NCBI RefSeq assembly: GCF_000225345.1
Contig: NC_015977.1
Span: forward strand, 523,501 to 587,500
Length of the DNA: 64,000 bases
Reading direction: 5' to 3'
Source of the DNA: Roseburia hominis A2-183
Lineage (GTDB): Bacteria > Bacillota > Clostridia > Lachnospirales > Lachnospiraceae
Shown in pieces: positions 1 through 8,045 of this stretch. The position numbers were made by a program, and so were the translations under genes. Every line of letters begins with the position of its first letter. Positions within the stretch are counted from its first letter, which is position 1. Under the pieces are notes generated by a model. It had not been told where the DNA came from. It made no database searches and saw nothing but the letters and a program-made list of their open reading frames with translations.

Positions 1-1259
1 TGAATGGCGTCCATGATCTCGCCCTCGCTGATCATCTCGCAGCGGCAGATGATGTTGCCATATTCCGGATGCTCTTTGATCAGCTGATTGCGCTCCTCCA
101 TGGAAAGTGTCTCCGGTCTTAAGATGCCTTTTCTTGTGGAGATAAAATCTGTTTTTTTCGTAAGGGAAAGAAGATCAGCGGCGATACCTGCGACCATCTC
201 TCCGATTGCCGGTGCGGAGGAGAGTCCCGGAGATTCAATGCCGGCTGCGTTGATAAAACCTTTCGCGTCTTCCGCTTCCCCAATGATGAAATCGTTGCCG
301 TCTTCGTGTGCGCGCAGACCTGCAAATGAGGTGATAACCTGGCGCATCGGAACATTTTTGACGCTCAAAGCAGCAGTCTTTGCGAGGGAATCCAGTCCGT
401 CCTGTGTGGTGTTGACTGCTTCCTTATTCGTGACATCCACTGCGGTTGGGCCGACTAAGAGGTTGCCGTGTACGGTAGGAGTGACAAGCACGCCTTTTCC
501 CATTTTGGATGGAAGCTGGAAAATCGTGTGCGATACATGCGTTCCGGCTTCTTTGTCGAGCAGGCAGTATTCGCCTTTGCGGGCGGTAATATGAAGCTTG
601 TGTTCACTTACCATATTGTTAAATTCGTCAGCGTGAACGCCGGCGGCATTGATGATGACCTTCGCCTCAAAGGTTTCCGGTGTATCCGTGTCGGTGTGGA
701 TGGTCTCTAACGTGTAACTGCCGTCTTTTTTCCGAATGGAAGTGACTTTGGTATTTAAGAAAAAGGAAACACCGTTGGTGTATGCGTTTTCCGCAAATGC
801 CATGGTCATGTGGAACGGGCAGACGATGCCGCCGGTCGGGGCATACAGACCGCAGGTCACGTCGTCGCTTAAATTCGGCTCCATCTGAAGCAGCTCTTCG
901 CGCTCTAAGATGCGAAGACCAGGTACTCCGTTTTTCTCACCCTTTTCTAAAAGGGCATCAAGACCGCTGCGGTCCTGATCTTTGGTACATACGACGAGGG
1001 AACCGTTTCTCTTAAACGGAATGTCGAGGTCTTTTGAGAGGGCATCCATCATCTCGTTGCCGCGGACATTTAACTTTGCCTTTAAGGAACCCGGGGCTGC
1101 GTCGAAGCCTGCGTGGATGATGGCACTGTTGGCTTTGGAGGTGCCGTCACAGACATCCTCTTCGCGCTCGATGACACAGACGTTCGCCTGGTATCTGGAT
1201 AATTCTCTTGCGATTGCACTGCCGATGACTCCGGCACCGATAATTGCTACATCATACAT
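1..1259 (-). CDS. glpA: GlpA-like FAD-dependent glycerol-3-phosphate dehydrogenase (3' end cut by window)
   Basis: The leftward frame opens at 1259 and is still open at base 1, so about 419 codons are visible. The N-terminus MYDVAIIGAGVIGSAIAREL is a Rossmann FAD-binding motif of the DAO fold. Downstream pieces such as NAAGVHADE and GIESPGLSSAPAIGEM fit the anaerobic GlpA / NAD(P)-FAD oxidoreductase family. Around residue 406 an IICRCE motif begins the BFD-like [2Fe-2S] domain seen in these proteins; the rest lies outside. The family oxidises sn-glycerol-3-phosphate to dihydroxyacetone phosphate. The start was chosen because AAGGAG lies about 8 nt upstream. Other two-subunit or accessory genes (DUF1667-type) would be expected just beyond the left edge. 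A glpK gene in this window (53755) supports glycerol use. The exact substrate is inferred from the family. Confidence 0.85.
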   Translation of the reverse strand, partial: MYDVAIIGAGVIGSAIARELSRYQANVCVIEREEDVCDGTSKANSAIIHAGFDAAPGSLKAKLNVRGNEMMDALSKDLDIPFKRNGSLVVCTKDQDRSGLDALLEKGEKNGVPGLRILEREELLQMEPNLSDDVTCGLYAPTGGIVCPFHMTMAFAENAYTNGVSFFLNTKVTSIRKKDGSYTLETIHTDTDTPETFEAKVIINAAGVHADEFNNMVSEHKLHITARKGEYCLLDKEAGTHVSHTIFQLPSKMGKGVLVTPTVHGNLLVGPTAVDVTNKEAVNTTQDGLDSLAKTAALSVKNVPMRQVITSFAGLRAHEDGNDFIIGEAEDAKGFINAAGIESPGLSSAPAIGEMVAGIAADLLSLTKKTDFISTRKGILRPETLSMEERNQLIKEHPEYGNIICRCEMISEGEIMDAI

Positions 1260-1286
1260 AATACATTCTCCTTTTCTTTGAAATAC

Positions 1287-1340
1287 AAAAAGAGCAAGGC
1301 AAACAAAAACGATCTCATCGTCTCTGCTCTTACCTTGCTC
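1287..1340 (-). terminator. Leader attenuator-like hairpin upstream of the GlpA-like gene
   Basis: On the minus strand an 8-bp stem (GAGCAAGG pairing with CCTTGCTC at 1333-1340 and 1292-1299) encloses an inner ACGAT/ATCGT hairpin and is followed by a T run at 1291-1287. It lies between the promoter and the start codon, so it would stop transcription before the gene unless antiterminated. In Firmicutes, glycerol genes are controlled this way by the antiterminator GlpP. That factor is inferred, not seen. Confidence 0.65.
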
Positions 1341-1373
1341 ATGTCTCTCGGTAATTCTTATGAACTTAACTAT

Positions 1374-1401
1374 ATTATAACACGAAATGAACAGGATGCA
1401 A
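1374..1401 (-). promoter_or_regulatory. Sigma-A-type promoter for the GlpA-like gene
   Basis: Minus strand TTGCAT (1401-1396) and TATAAT (1379-1374) with a 16-nt spacer. This places the leader hairpin at 1340-1287 inside the transcript. Confidence 0.65.
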
Positions 1402-1548
1402 GACCTGATTGAAAAAACAGACATTGCACCTGGCTTTGCAAGAAAGTGCCCCATATCATCACGAATTAGGGTATAATGTGAATAAGCAATGAGCAGTGCA
1501 GACAGGAGAAGTGGCGCGTTCTGTGCTGGCACAGAGAACGCGCCGCTG

Positions 1549-1616
1549 CGAGTGGCTGATAGTGCGAATGCACGTCAGCGTGAAAAAAGCGAAGCGTTTT
1601 CACGCGGCACTGCGAA
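1549..1616 (+). repeat. Short repeat, copy 1 (with inserted hairpin)
   Basis: Begins CGAGTGGCTGATAGTGCGAA and ends CACGCGGCACTGCGAA. It matches copy 2 at 3575-3620 almost exactly, except that copy 1 carries about 22 extra bases forming the GCGTGAAAA/TTTTCACGC hairpin. Confidence 0.85.
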
Positions 1617-1656
1617 ACCGAGGTGGACGAATTTGCTCCATATGAACGCGCCAGCG

Positions 1657-1688
1657 AGCCGGGGAAACCGGAGGTTTTCCCGGCTTTT
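1657..1688 (+). terminator. Rho-independent terminator used as group IIC intron target
   Basis: AGCCGGGGAAA (1657-1667) pairs with TTTTCCCGGCT (1675-1685) and is followed by TTTT. The intron begins one or two bases after the T run. This is the known insertion preference of group IIC introns. Confidence 0.85.
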
Positions 1689-1689
1689 G

Positions 1690-3543
1690 GTTTGCGCGCC
1701 ATGGGCGCGCTCTAACGGGTGAAAGTCCCGAACACGCCTAGGCAACGAGGAAGTGTATAGCCGAACAGCAAGGGTGTCTATCGTGAGGTGGAATCTGAAG
1801 GAAGCTGTAAGCAAACTCTTGGTCCGACGGACAGAAATCACATATAAGGCTCGGAAATAGGGATAAGTCTGCCAAAAGAGATGAAGTCCAAAAGTTGCTG
1901 GAAGTACGAGTAGATGTGGCGGATAGGTGAGAGGAAAGAGCGTGCACCTTAAGCGTGGAGGTCTCACAGAGGTTTCATTAGCCTAGTAACAACAAACTGT
2001 GAGAAGTCAGCCGAGCCCATAGTAGTGAGGAAGTCTCTGTAATGGAGATGGAGCGAAGGGGCGAACAATCAACAAGTTTGAGTATGTCTTGAATTGCAGA
2101 AGAGATAACATCTGCCGTAACTAATCGGGCAAAAGATGGTCAAATCAAGCGAGACGGAAGGAAAAGAACGCATGGAGACAAGTAGTCTAATGGAGCAGAT
2201 ACTATCCAGCGATAACCTCAACAGAGCATATCTGCAAGTCGTACGAAATAAAGGTGCCGAGGGAGTGGACGGAATGAAGTACACAGAACTTAAAGAACAT
2301 CTTACAAAGAACGGCGAAATCATCAAGGAACAGTTGAGGACAAGAAAATATAAACCTCAGCCAGTACGAAGAGTGGAGATACCAAAGCCTGGTGGCGGTG
2401 TCAGAAACCTGGGAGTACCAACAGTAACAGACAGATTTATACAACAAGCCATTGCGCAGATATTAACACCAATCTATGAGGAGCAGTTTCATGACCATAG
2501 TTACGGATTCAGACCGAATAGATGTGCACAGCAGGCAATCCTGACAGCACTCGATATAATGAATGATGGTAATGACTGGATTGTAGACATTGACTTGGAA
2601 AAGTTCTTTGACACAGTAAATCATGACAAACTGATGACGATTATTGGAAGAACAATTAAAGATGGAGATGTTATCTCTATTATTAGAAAATATCTTGTCA
2701 GTGGAATCATGATTGACGACGAATATGAGGATTCTATTGTGGGAACACCACAAGGCGGAAATCTCTCGCCACTATTGGCGAATATTATGCTGAATGAACT
2801 AGATAAGGAAATGGAGAAGCGAGGACTCAACTTTGTGCGATATGCGGATGACTGTATTATCATGGTCGGAAGTGAAATGTCTGCGAATAGAGTTATGAGA
2901 AATATCTCACGATTCATAGAGGAGAAACTAGGACTTAAGGTCAACATGACTAAAAGCAAAGTAGATAGACCGCAAGGGTTAAAATGCCTTGGGTTTGGAT
3001 TCTACTACGATACAAGTGCACAGCAATTCAAGGCAAAACCACATGCAAAATCAGTAGCCAAGTTTAAGAAGAGAATGAGGGAACTCACTTGCCGTAGCTG
3101 GGGCGTTAGCAACAGCTATAAAGTGGGGAAACTTAATCAGCTTATCAGAGGATGGATAAACTACTTTAAGATAGGTAGTATGAAAACTCTCTGTAGAGAA
3201 CTTGATGGAAACATTAGATATAGACTACGCATGTGTATTTGGAAACATTGGAAAACACCACAAAACAAAGAGAAGAATTTAGTTAAGCTCGGTGTTCCAA
3301 GATGGGCGGCACATAAAGTGGCAAATACAGGAAATCGTTATGCACACATGTGTCATAATGGATGGATACAAAAGGCTATAAGCATAAAGAGACTAACCTC
3401 ATTCGGATTAGTCTCAATGTTAGATTACTACACCGAAAGGTGTACAACTTGTTAAGTTGATTGAACCGCCGTGTACCGAACGGTACGCACGGTGGTGTGA
3501 GAGGTCGGAATTTCTTATTTAAGAGAAATTCCTCCTACTCGAT
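1690..3543 (+). mobile_element. Group IIC intron with maturase ORF (about 1.85 kb)
   Basis: The 5' part carries the conserved hairpin-like GCGCGCCATGGGCGCGC and the tract AACGGGTGAAAGTCCCG typical of domain I in this class. The maturase gene occupies the domain IV position. After it, about 3463-3508, lies domain V (AACCGCCGTGTACCGAACGG and its pairing half, ending GTGTGAGAGGTCGG). Domain VI follows (GAATTTC...GAAATTC), and the intron ends CCTACTCGAT at about 3543. The start at 1689/1690 is placed from the T run and the GTTTGCG sequence, which departs from the usual GTGYG, so it is good only to a few bases. All parts look intact. Confidence 0.85.
2172..3455 (+). CDS. ltrA: Group II intron reverse transcriptase/maturase, MarathonRT-like
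   Basis: 427 residues when started at the ATG giving METSSLMEQ. That start matches what I remember of the E. rectale enzyme, and AAGGAAA lies about 10 nt upstream; a longer in-frame start at 2136 exists. Reverse transcriptase blocks are complete: YGFRPNRCAQQA, the GTPQGGNLSPLLANIMLNEL block and the catalytic YADD in FVRYADDC. A maturase/thumb domain follows, with RGWINYFKIGSM. There is no C-terminal HNH endonuclease, as is usual for class C, so mobility relies on hairpin or single-stranded targets. By eye the protein is very similar throughout to the processive E. rectale intron maturase known as MarathonRT. It acts with the intron RNA as a splicing and reverse-splicing RNP. Confidence 0.95.
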   Translation: METSSLMEQILSSDNLNRAYLQVVRNKGAEGVDGMKYTELKEHLTKNGEIIKEQLRTRKYKPQPVRRVEIPKPGGGVRNLGVPTVTDRFIQQAIAQILTPIYEEQFHDHSYGFRPNRCAQQAILTALDIMNDGNDWIVDIDLEKFFDTVNHDKLMTIIGRTIKDGDVISIIRKYLVSGIMIDDEYEDSIVGTPQGGNLSPLLANIMLNELDKEMEKRGLNFVRYADDCIIMVGSEMSANRVMRNISRFIEEKLGLKVNMTKSKVDRPQGLKCLGFGFYYDTSAQQFKAKPHAKSVAKFKKRMRELTCRSWGVSNSYKVGKLNQLIRGWINYFKIGSMKTLCRELDGNIRYRLRMCIWKHWKTPQNKEKNLVKLGVPRWAAHKVANTGNRYAHMCHNGWIQKAISIKRLTSFGLVSMLDYYTERCTTC

Positions 3544-3574
3544 CCGGAGCGTGATATGCAGTGCGAAGAATATA

Positions 3575-3620
3575 CGAGTGGCTGATAGTGCGAATGCCTG
3601 TCATCACGCGGCACTGCGAA
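3575..3620 (+). repeat. Short repeat, copy 2 (without the hairpin)
   Basis: Same flanks as copy 1 (1549-1616). It lies just downstream of the intron and upstream of the WYL regulator gene, probably in that gene's leader. Confidence 0.85.
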
Positions 3621-3657
3621 GAAATGCCGGACACCTGCGTGGAAAGGACAACATGTC

Positions 3658-4662
3658 ATGGGAAGAGGAAGAAGCGAGAAGCAGAAACAGAAGCTGCTTT
3701 ACATGGCGCAGCTTTTATATGAGAGAACGGACGAGGATCATCCTGTGACGACGCAGGAGGTGATCGACTATCTGGAGGCGAACGGAATCCGTTCGGAGCG
3801 CAAGACAGTGTACACCGATATGGAGGAACTGGAAGATTTCGGGCTGGATATTATACGGGTGAAGGAGCGACCCGGCGGATATTATCTTGCCAGCCGCAAA
3901 TTTGAACTGGCGGAGTTAAAACTTCTCGTGGATGCCGTGCAGGCGTCGAAGTTCATCACGACGAAGAAGTCGAGAGAGCTGATTGCCAAGCTGGAGACGC
4001 TTTGCGGCAGGGAACAGGCAAAGCAGCTCCACAGGCAGGTCGTGGTGACCAACCGCAGCAAGGCGGTCAATGAAAACATTTATTATAATGTAGATATGAT
4101 TTACAATGCCATCGCGGAAAATGTGAAGATCCGTTTTCAGTATTTTGAATGGACGGTCAATAAAGAGATGAAACTGCGGCGGGACGGCAGTTACTATGAA
4201 GTGAGTCCCTGGCTGCTCTCGTGGGATGACGAAAACTATTATCTGATCGCCTACGACGACAGAAGCCGCGACATCCGCCATTACCGTGTGGATAAAATGC
4301 TAAAGATCGAACTTACGGCGGAAAGCAGAGAGGGGAAGGAGCAGTTCGGGAGCTTTGACGTGGCGGCATATTCCCGAAAAACGTTCGGCATGTTCGCGGG
4401 GGAGGACGAGACTGTGACCTTAATCTGCGAAGACGCCCTCACGGGAGTCATGATCGACCGTTTCGGCAAGGAGGTCGCGATGCGCCGGTATGATGAGACA
4501 AGAATCCGGGTGCGGGTGAGTGTCGCGGTCAGCCGCCAGTTTTTCGGCTGGCTGGCTGGACTTGGCGCGGCAGTGCGGATCGAGTCGCCGGAATCTGTTG
4601 TGCGGGAATACCGCGAGTATCTGGAAACTATTTTGAAAACATACGGGGAGCAGGAACTATGA
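3658..4662 (+). CDS. WYL-domain transcriptional regulator with DeoR-like HTH
   Basis: 334 residues. The N-terminal 80 or so form a winged HTH (TTQEVIDYLEANGIRSERKT), followed by a middle WYL domain around residues 145-205 (VKIRFQYFEW, then SPWLLSWDDENYYLIAYDD) and a C-terminal WCX-like segment. WYL proteins sense small ligands or nucleic acids and regulate transcription; the target here is unknown. An AAAGGA lies about 10 nt upstream of the chosen ATG. An overlapping ATG four bases earlier (3654) is in another frame and gives a charged shadow peptide. The gene overlaps the next by ATGA, so the two are co-translated. Confidence 0.85.
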   Translation: MGRGRSEKQKQKLLYMAQLLYERTDEDHPVTTQEVIDYLEANGIRSERKTVYTDMEELEDFGLDIIRVKERPGGYYLASRKFELAELKLLVDAVQASKFITTKKSRELIAKLETLCGREQAKQLHRQVVVTNRSKAVNENIYYNVDMIYNAIAENVKIRFQYFEWTVNKEMKLRRDGSYYEVSPWLLSWDDENYYLIAYDDRSRDIRHYRVDKMLKIELTAESREGKEQFGSFDVAAYSRKTFGMFAGEDETVTLICEDALTGVMIDRFGKEVAMRRYDETRIRVRVSVAVSRQFFGWLAGLGAAVRIESPESVVREYREYLETILKTYGEQEL

Positions 4663-5234
4663 GAGAGCGCACTTATGAGATAAAGATAGAGGGCGTGCCG
4701 ATCATTGTCACGAAAAAACGGATGAAAAACATGTATCTGCGCATCAGTAAAGAGGACGGTACAGTGCGGATCTCAGCGCCGCATCAGATGAGTGATGCGC
4801 GGATTGCGGCATTTGCCAGAGAACGGATCGAATGGATACGGAAATATCAGCAGAAATACAAAGAAGCCGGAGAGCGCCGTTCGGAAAAACGGGAGCTGGA
4901 TGCGGCAGAAATCGCGCGCAGAAAGAAACAGTTAAAGCGTGAGGTGGAGCGTCTTGTGGCAAAATGGGAGCCGGTGATGAGGGTGAAAGTCTCCGGAATC
5001 ACCATCCGGCAGATGAAGACGAGATGGGGGTCCTGCAATGTGCAGACACATCACATCAACATCAATCTGGCGCTCTTGTCCAAGCCTCCGGAGTGCCTCG
5101 AGTATGTCGTGGTACATGAGATGACACATATTCTGGAGGCGAGCCACAATCAGCGCTTCTGGGGATTCATGACGAAGTTTTACCCGGACTGGAAGCGCGT
5201 GCGAAAATATCTAAGTGACGAGACTGTGGATTAG
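4659..5234 (+). CDS. YgjP-like (DUF45, M48-type) metallopeptidase
   Basis: 191 residues. The zinc motif HEMTH is in VVVHEMTHILEASHNQRFW, preceded by the family signature MKTRWGSCN. The third ligand is likely the downstream His/Glu region. These cytoplasmic proteins belong to the YgjP/SprT-like group; their substrates are not established. It starts within the stop codon of the WYL regulator, suggesting a two-gene operon. Confidence 0.85.
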   Translation: MRERTYEIKIEGVPIIVTKKRMKNMYLRISKEDGTVRISAPHQMSDARIAAFARERIEWIRKYQQKYKEAGERRSEKRELDAAEIARRKKQLKREVERLVAKWEPVMRVKVSGITIRQMKTRWGSCNVQTHHININLALLSKPPECLEYVVVHEMTHILEASHNQRFWGFMTKFYPDWKRVRKYLSDETVD

Positions 5235-5261
5235 CGTGCCGGAAGAAGCGGGGCTGACGGA

Positions 5262-5441
5262 TCAGATAAACTGATTGGTCGCCGGATCGTACTCGTAGTC
5301 TATATTTTTTAATGCAGAGATAACCTCTGTAGCATCAATCTGGTAGGTTGCGGCAAATTCTTCCAGCGACGGGTAGTGGTCACGAAGCTGTGTGTTGACA
5401 AAGCTTAAGAGCATGACGGGATCTTTGGGAAGTGTATTCAT
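5262..5441 (-). CDS. DUF4250 domain small protein
   Basis: 59 residues starting MNTLPKDPVMLLSFVNTQLR and ending DYEYDPATNQFI, which matches the compact DUF4250 family of Clostridia and gut Bacteroidetes (function unknown). GAGGAA lies upstream of the ATG. It is divergent from the next gene at 5515 and convergent with the metallopeptidase gene. Confidence 0.8.
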   Translation of the reverse strand: MNTLPKDPVMLLSFVNTQLRDHYPSLEEFAATYQIDATEVISALKNIDYEYDPATNQFI

Positions 5442-5514
5442 GGTATGGGTTCCTCTTTTCTTAATTTTATGTTAAAATAGCACGGCACACGAGAAATTGC
5501 AAGAGGTGAAACGA

Positions 5515-5898
5515 ATGGGACAGAAGATAGACAAGGAAGTATTTGATAAATTTTTTAAAGAGAGTTACTGCACCGTCGAATATGAGACGGTCAAGGAAGA
5601 GTTTGAGCGGATCGCATCGATCGGGAACGATCTGTTTACGGGAAGCTATGAGGCGAGAAACCTGAACCGGGAGAATTTTATCCTATATCTGACCAGTGAC
5701 AGCTATTGTGATTTTGAGGCTGCCGTGCAGGAGGCGATGGATGATCTGAACCCGGAGATTCTGGATGCGGTGATGGATGTGACGGAAGCGCAGGAGGACG
5801 GTGATGAGATCACGGAGGTCTACTGGGATACACAGAGGGAATTGCTGCACGATTTTCTGTTGCGGCTGTACGATGAAGTGATTTCAACATGGAAATAG
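5515..5898 (+). CDS. Small acidic hypothetical protein
   Basis: 127 residues from the ATG (MGQKIDKEVFDKFF), chosen because AGAGGTG lies just upstream; a TTG 18 bases earlier is also in frame. It is predicted all-alpha and rich in Asp/Glu, with no membrane segment or recognisable catalytic motif. I do not recognise the family with certainty. It is followed after 28 bases by the DUF6472 gene, probably on the same transcript. Confidence 0.7.
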   Translation: MGQKIDKEVFDKFFKESYCTVEYETVKEEFERIASIGNDLFTGSYEARNLNRENFILYLTSDSYCDFEAAVQEAMDDLNPEILDAVMDVTEAQEDGDEITEVYWDTQRELLHDFLLRLYDEVISTWK

Positions 5899-5926
5899 AA
5901 CAGAAATGCGAAAAGGAGGACGTCTT

Positions 5927-6106
5927 ATGGCGAAGGCAAGCTGTGACAGCTGTGTATACAATGTGTACGATGAAGATGACGAGACCTACTACTGTGAAGT
6001 GGATATGGATGAGGATGATGCGGCGAGACTGATGCAGGGACATTACAGAGAATGTCCGTATTATCAGCTGGACGATGAATATGCGGTGGTAAGACACCAG
6101 ATGTAA
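5927..6106 (+). CDS. DUF6472 small Cys-containing protein
   Basis: 59 residues from the ATG preceded by AAAAGGAGGA (MAKASCDSCVYNVYDEDDE). Four cysteines (CDSC, YYC, ECPYY) suggest a small metal-binding knuckle. The acidic middle and the VVRHQM end match DUF6472 of Lachnospiraceae, function unknown. An upstream ATG (5906) lacks a ribosome site. Confidence 0.75.
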   Translation: MAKASCDSCVYNVYDEDDETYYCEVDMDEDDAARLMQGHYRECPYYQLDDEYAVVRHQM

Positions 6107-6150
6107 AAAGGGAAGGGCGCAACTTTAAAGCTGCGCTCCCTTCCTTTTTT
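6106..6150. terminator. Bidirectional terminator
   Basis: GGAAGGG.CGCA pairs with TGCG.CCCTTCC, flanked by A and T runs on the two sides. It serves both the DUF6472 gene and the convergent pyrG. Confidence 0.85.
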
Positions 6151-6157
6151 ATCTATC

Positions 6158-7765
6158 TTATTTCTCGCTGCACCGAATCGAAGCTTCCACAAAGCCTTTA
6201 AAGAGCGGATGCGGACGGTTCGGTCTGGACTTTAACTCCGGATGAGCCTGTGTGGCAACGAACCACGGATGCTCCGGAATCTCAATCATCTCTACGATTC
6301 TGCCGTCCGGAGAGGTACCGCAGAGCTTCATGCCGCTCTCGGTGAGAGAAGCGCGGAAGTCGTTGTTGACCTCATAACGGTGTCTGTGTCTCTCATGGAT
6401 CTCCTCAGCACCGTATACCTCGTATGCCTTGGAGGTCTTGTCCAGAATACACGGATAAGAACCAAGACGTAAGGTTCCGCCGATGTCCTCGATGCCGTTC
6501 TGATCCGGCATGAGTGCGATGACCGGATGCGTGGTGTTTGGATCAAGCTCGATGCTGTGCGCATCGTTGAAGCCGCAGACATGTCTTGCGTACTCGATGA
6601 TCGCAACCTGCATGCCGAGGCACAGACCAAGGTACGGAATCTGATGCTCACGTGCGTATTTTGCGGCAAGGATCATTCCCTCGACACCGCGGGAACCGAA
6701 TCCACCCGGTACGAGAATACCGGATACATCGGATAAGATCTCGTCCACGTTCTCTGTTGTGACGTCCTCAGAATCCACCCACTTGATATTCACGGTTGCG
6801 CGCTCCGCAATGCCGCCGTGCTTCAACGCCTCCACAACGGAGATATAAGCGTCGTGAAGTGCGGTATATTTTCCAACTAATGCGACAGTCACTTCCTTGT
6901 TCGGATGACGGAGTGCGTCGACCATTGCCTCCCAGTCCTTTAAATCCGGTTCCGGACAGTCCAGATGAAGCGCTTCGCAGGCAACCTTGGCGAGATTCTC
7001 CTTCTCCATGGCAAGCGGCGCCTCATAGAGATATTCAACGTCAAGATTCTGAAGTACATTGCGGTTCGGCACGTTACAGAACAGCGCGATCTTGTCCTTG
7101 AGACTCTGATCGAGCGGATGCTCGGAACGGCAGACGATGATATCCGGCTGGATACCCATTCCCTGCAGCTCTTTGACGCTCGCCTGTGTCGGCTTTGTCT
7201 TAAGCTCGCCGGATGCCTTGATATATGGAATCAATGTTACATGAATGAGGATGGCATTCTCGTGCCCTACTTCGTGCTGGAACTGACGGATTGCCTCGAG
7301 GAACGGCTGGCTCTCGATGTCGCCGACGGTACCGCCGACTTCAATGATGGCAATGTGTGTCTCCTCGGAAGTAAAGTTCCGGTAAAAGCGGCTCTTGATC
7401 TCGTTTGTGATGTGAGGGATGACCTGTACGGTACCTCCGCCGAAATCGCCGCGGCGCTCCTTCTGAAGAACAGACCAGTATACCTTACCGGTTGTAACGT
7501 TGGAATTCTTGGTCAGGCTCTCGTCGATGAAACGCTCATAATGTCCTAAGTCCAGGTCTGTTTCTGCACCGTCATCGGTCACAAATACCTCGCCGTGCTG
7601 GATCGGGTTCATGGTTCCGGGATCGATGTTGATGTACGGGTCGAATTTCTGCATGGTCACTTTGTAGCCACGGGCTTTTAAAAGTCTTCCCAGAGAAGCA
7701 GCCGTGATACCTTTCCCAAGGCCGGAAACGACACCACCGGTGACAAAGACATATTTTACAGGCAT
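6158..7765 (-). CDS. pyrG: CTP synthase
   Basis: 535 residues, the usual length, starting [20 protein letters not shown] behind AGGAGGA; a longer in-frame start at 7831 lacks a ribosome site. The N-terminal amidoligase domain has the P-loop [10 protein letters not shown] and the [20 protein letters not shown] segment. The C-terminal class I glutamine amidotransferase has the GLCLGMQ nucleophile elbow and a late His/Glu pair. It makes CTP from UTP, ATP and glutamine in the cytoplasm. It is a stand-alone gene between a shared terminator and the divergent ftsH. Confidence 0.98.
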   Translation of the reverse strand: MPVKYVFVTGGVVSGLGKGITAASLGRLLKARGYKVTMQKFDPYINIDPGTMNPIQHGEVFVTDDGAETDLDLGHYERFIDESLTKNSNVTTGKVYWSVLQKERRGDFGGGTVQVIPHITNEIKSRFYRNFTSEETHIAIIEVGGTVGDIESQPFLEAIRQFQHEVGHENAILIHVTLIPYIKASGELKTKPTQASVKELQGMGIQPDIIVCRSEHPLDQSLKDKIALFCNVPNRNVLQNLDVEYLYEAPLAMEKENLAKVACEALHLDCPEPDLKDWEAMVDALRHPNKEVTVALVGKYTALHDAYISVVEALKHGGIAERATVNIKWVDSEDVTTENVDEILSDVSGILVPGGFGSRGVEGMILAAKYAREHQIPYLGLCLGMQVAIIEYARHVCGFNDAHSIELDPNTTHPVIALMPDQNGIEDIGGTLRLGSYPCILDKTSKAYEVYGAEEIHERHRHRYEVNNDFRASLTESGMKLCGTSPDGRIVEMIEIPEHPWFVATQAHPELKSRPNRPHPLFKGFVEASIRCSEK

Positions 7766-7948
7766 AGGGTTTTCCTCCTCATATAAAAGTACAGTTGTGT
7801 GAATAATAGTAATACGATCTATATAACCCATACAGTATACAACTAAGTGTCCGGAAAATCCAGCACAATTTCAAAAACACAGAAAATAGTATGCCGGGAA
7901 ATTTTAGAATTATTTTAGAAATGACAGGAAAACTTCACGAAGAACGTA

Positions 7949-7977
7949 TTGCTTTTAAATTCCATTTTCAATATAAT
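7949..7977 (+). promoter_or_regulatory. Sigma-A-type promoter for ftsH
   Basis: TTGCTT, 17 nt, TATAAT, about 70 nt upstream of the ftsH start. Confidence 0.7.
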
Positions 7978-8045
7978 ATAGAAGATATACGATAAGAATC
8001 CAGACTCTGAACTGGCGGAGCCTGTTGGAAAGGATAAATACTTCA

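Larger units (their letters stand above)
1472..1688 (+). ncRNA. Putative structured small transcript: -10 box, several hairpins, terminator
   Basis: TATAAT at 1472-1477 is followed by a strong hairpin at 1513-1544 (GGCGCGTTCT pairing with AGAACGCGCC), a palindrome GCGTGAAAA/TTTTCACGC at 1578-1605, and a rho-independent terminator at 1657-1688. No convincing protein is encoded: the only frame, from 1489, has no clear ribosome site and runs through the hairpins. This could be a small RNA or a non-coding intergenic palindromic element. No clear -35 was found. Confidence 0.35.

Noticed and set aside
1489..1722. 77-codon frame before the intron
   Set aside because: It crosses three hairpins, the terminator and the intron start, and lacks a ribosome site.
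3461..3748. Small frame between the intron and the WYL gene
   Set aside because: It runs through domain V/VI of the intron and overlaps the WYL start out of frame; no conserved sequence.
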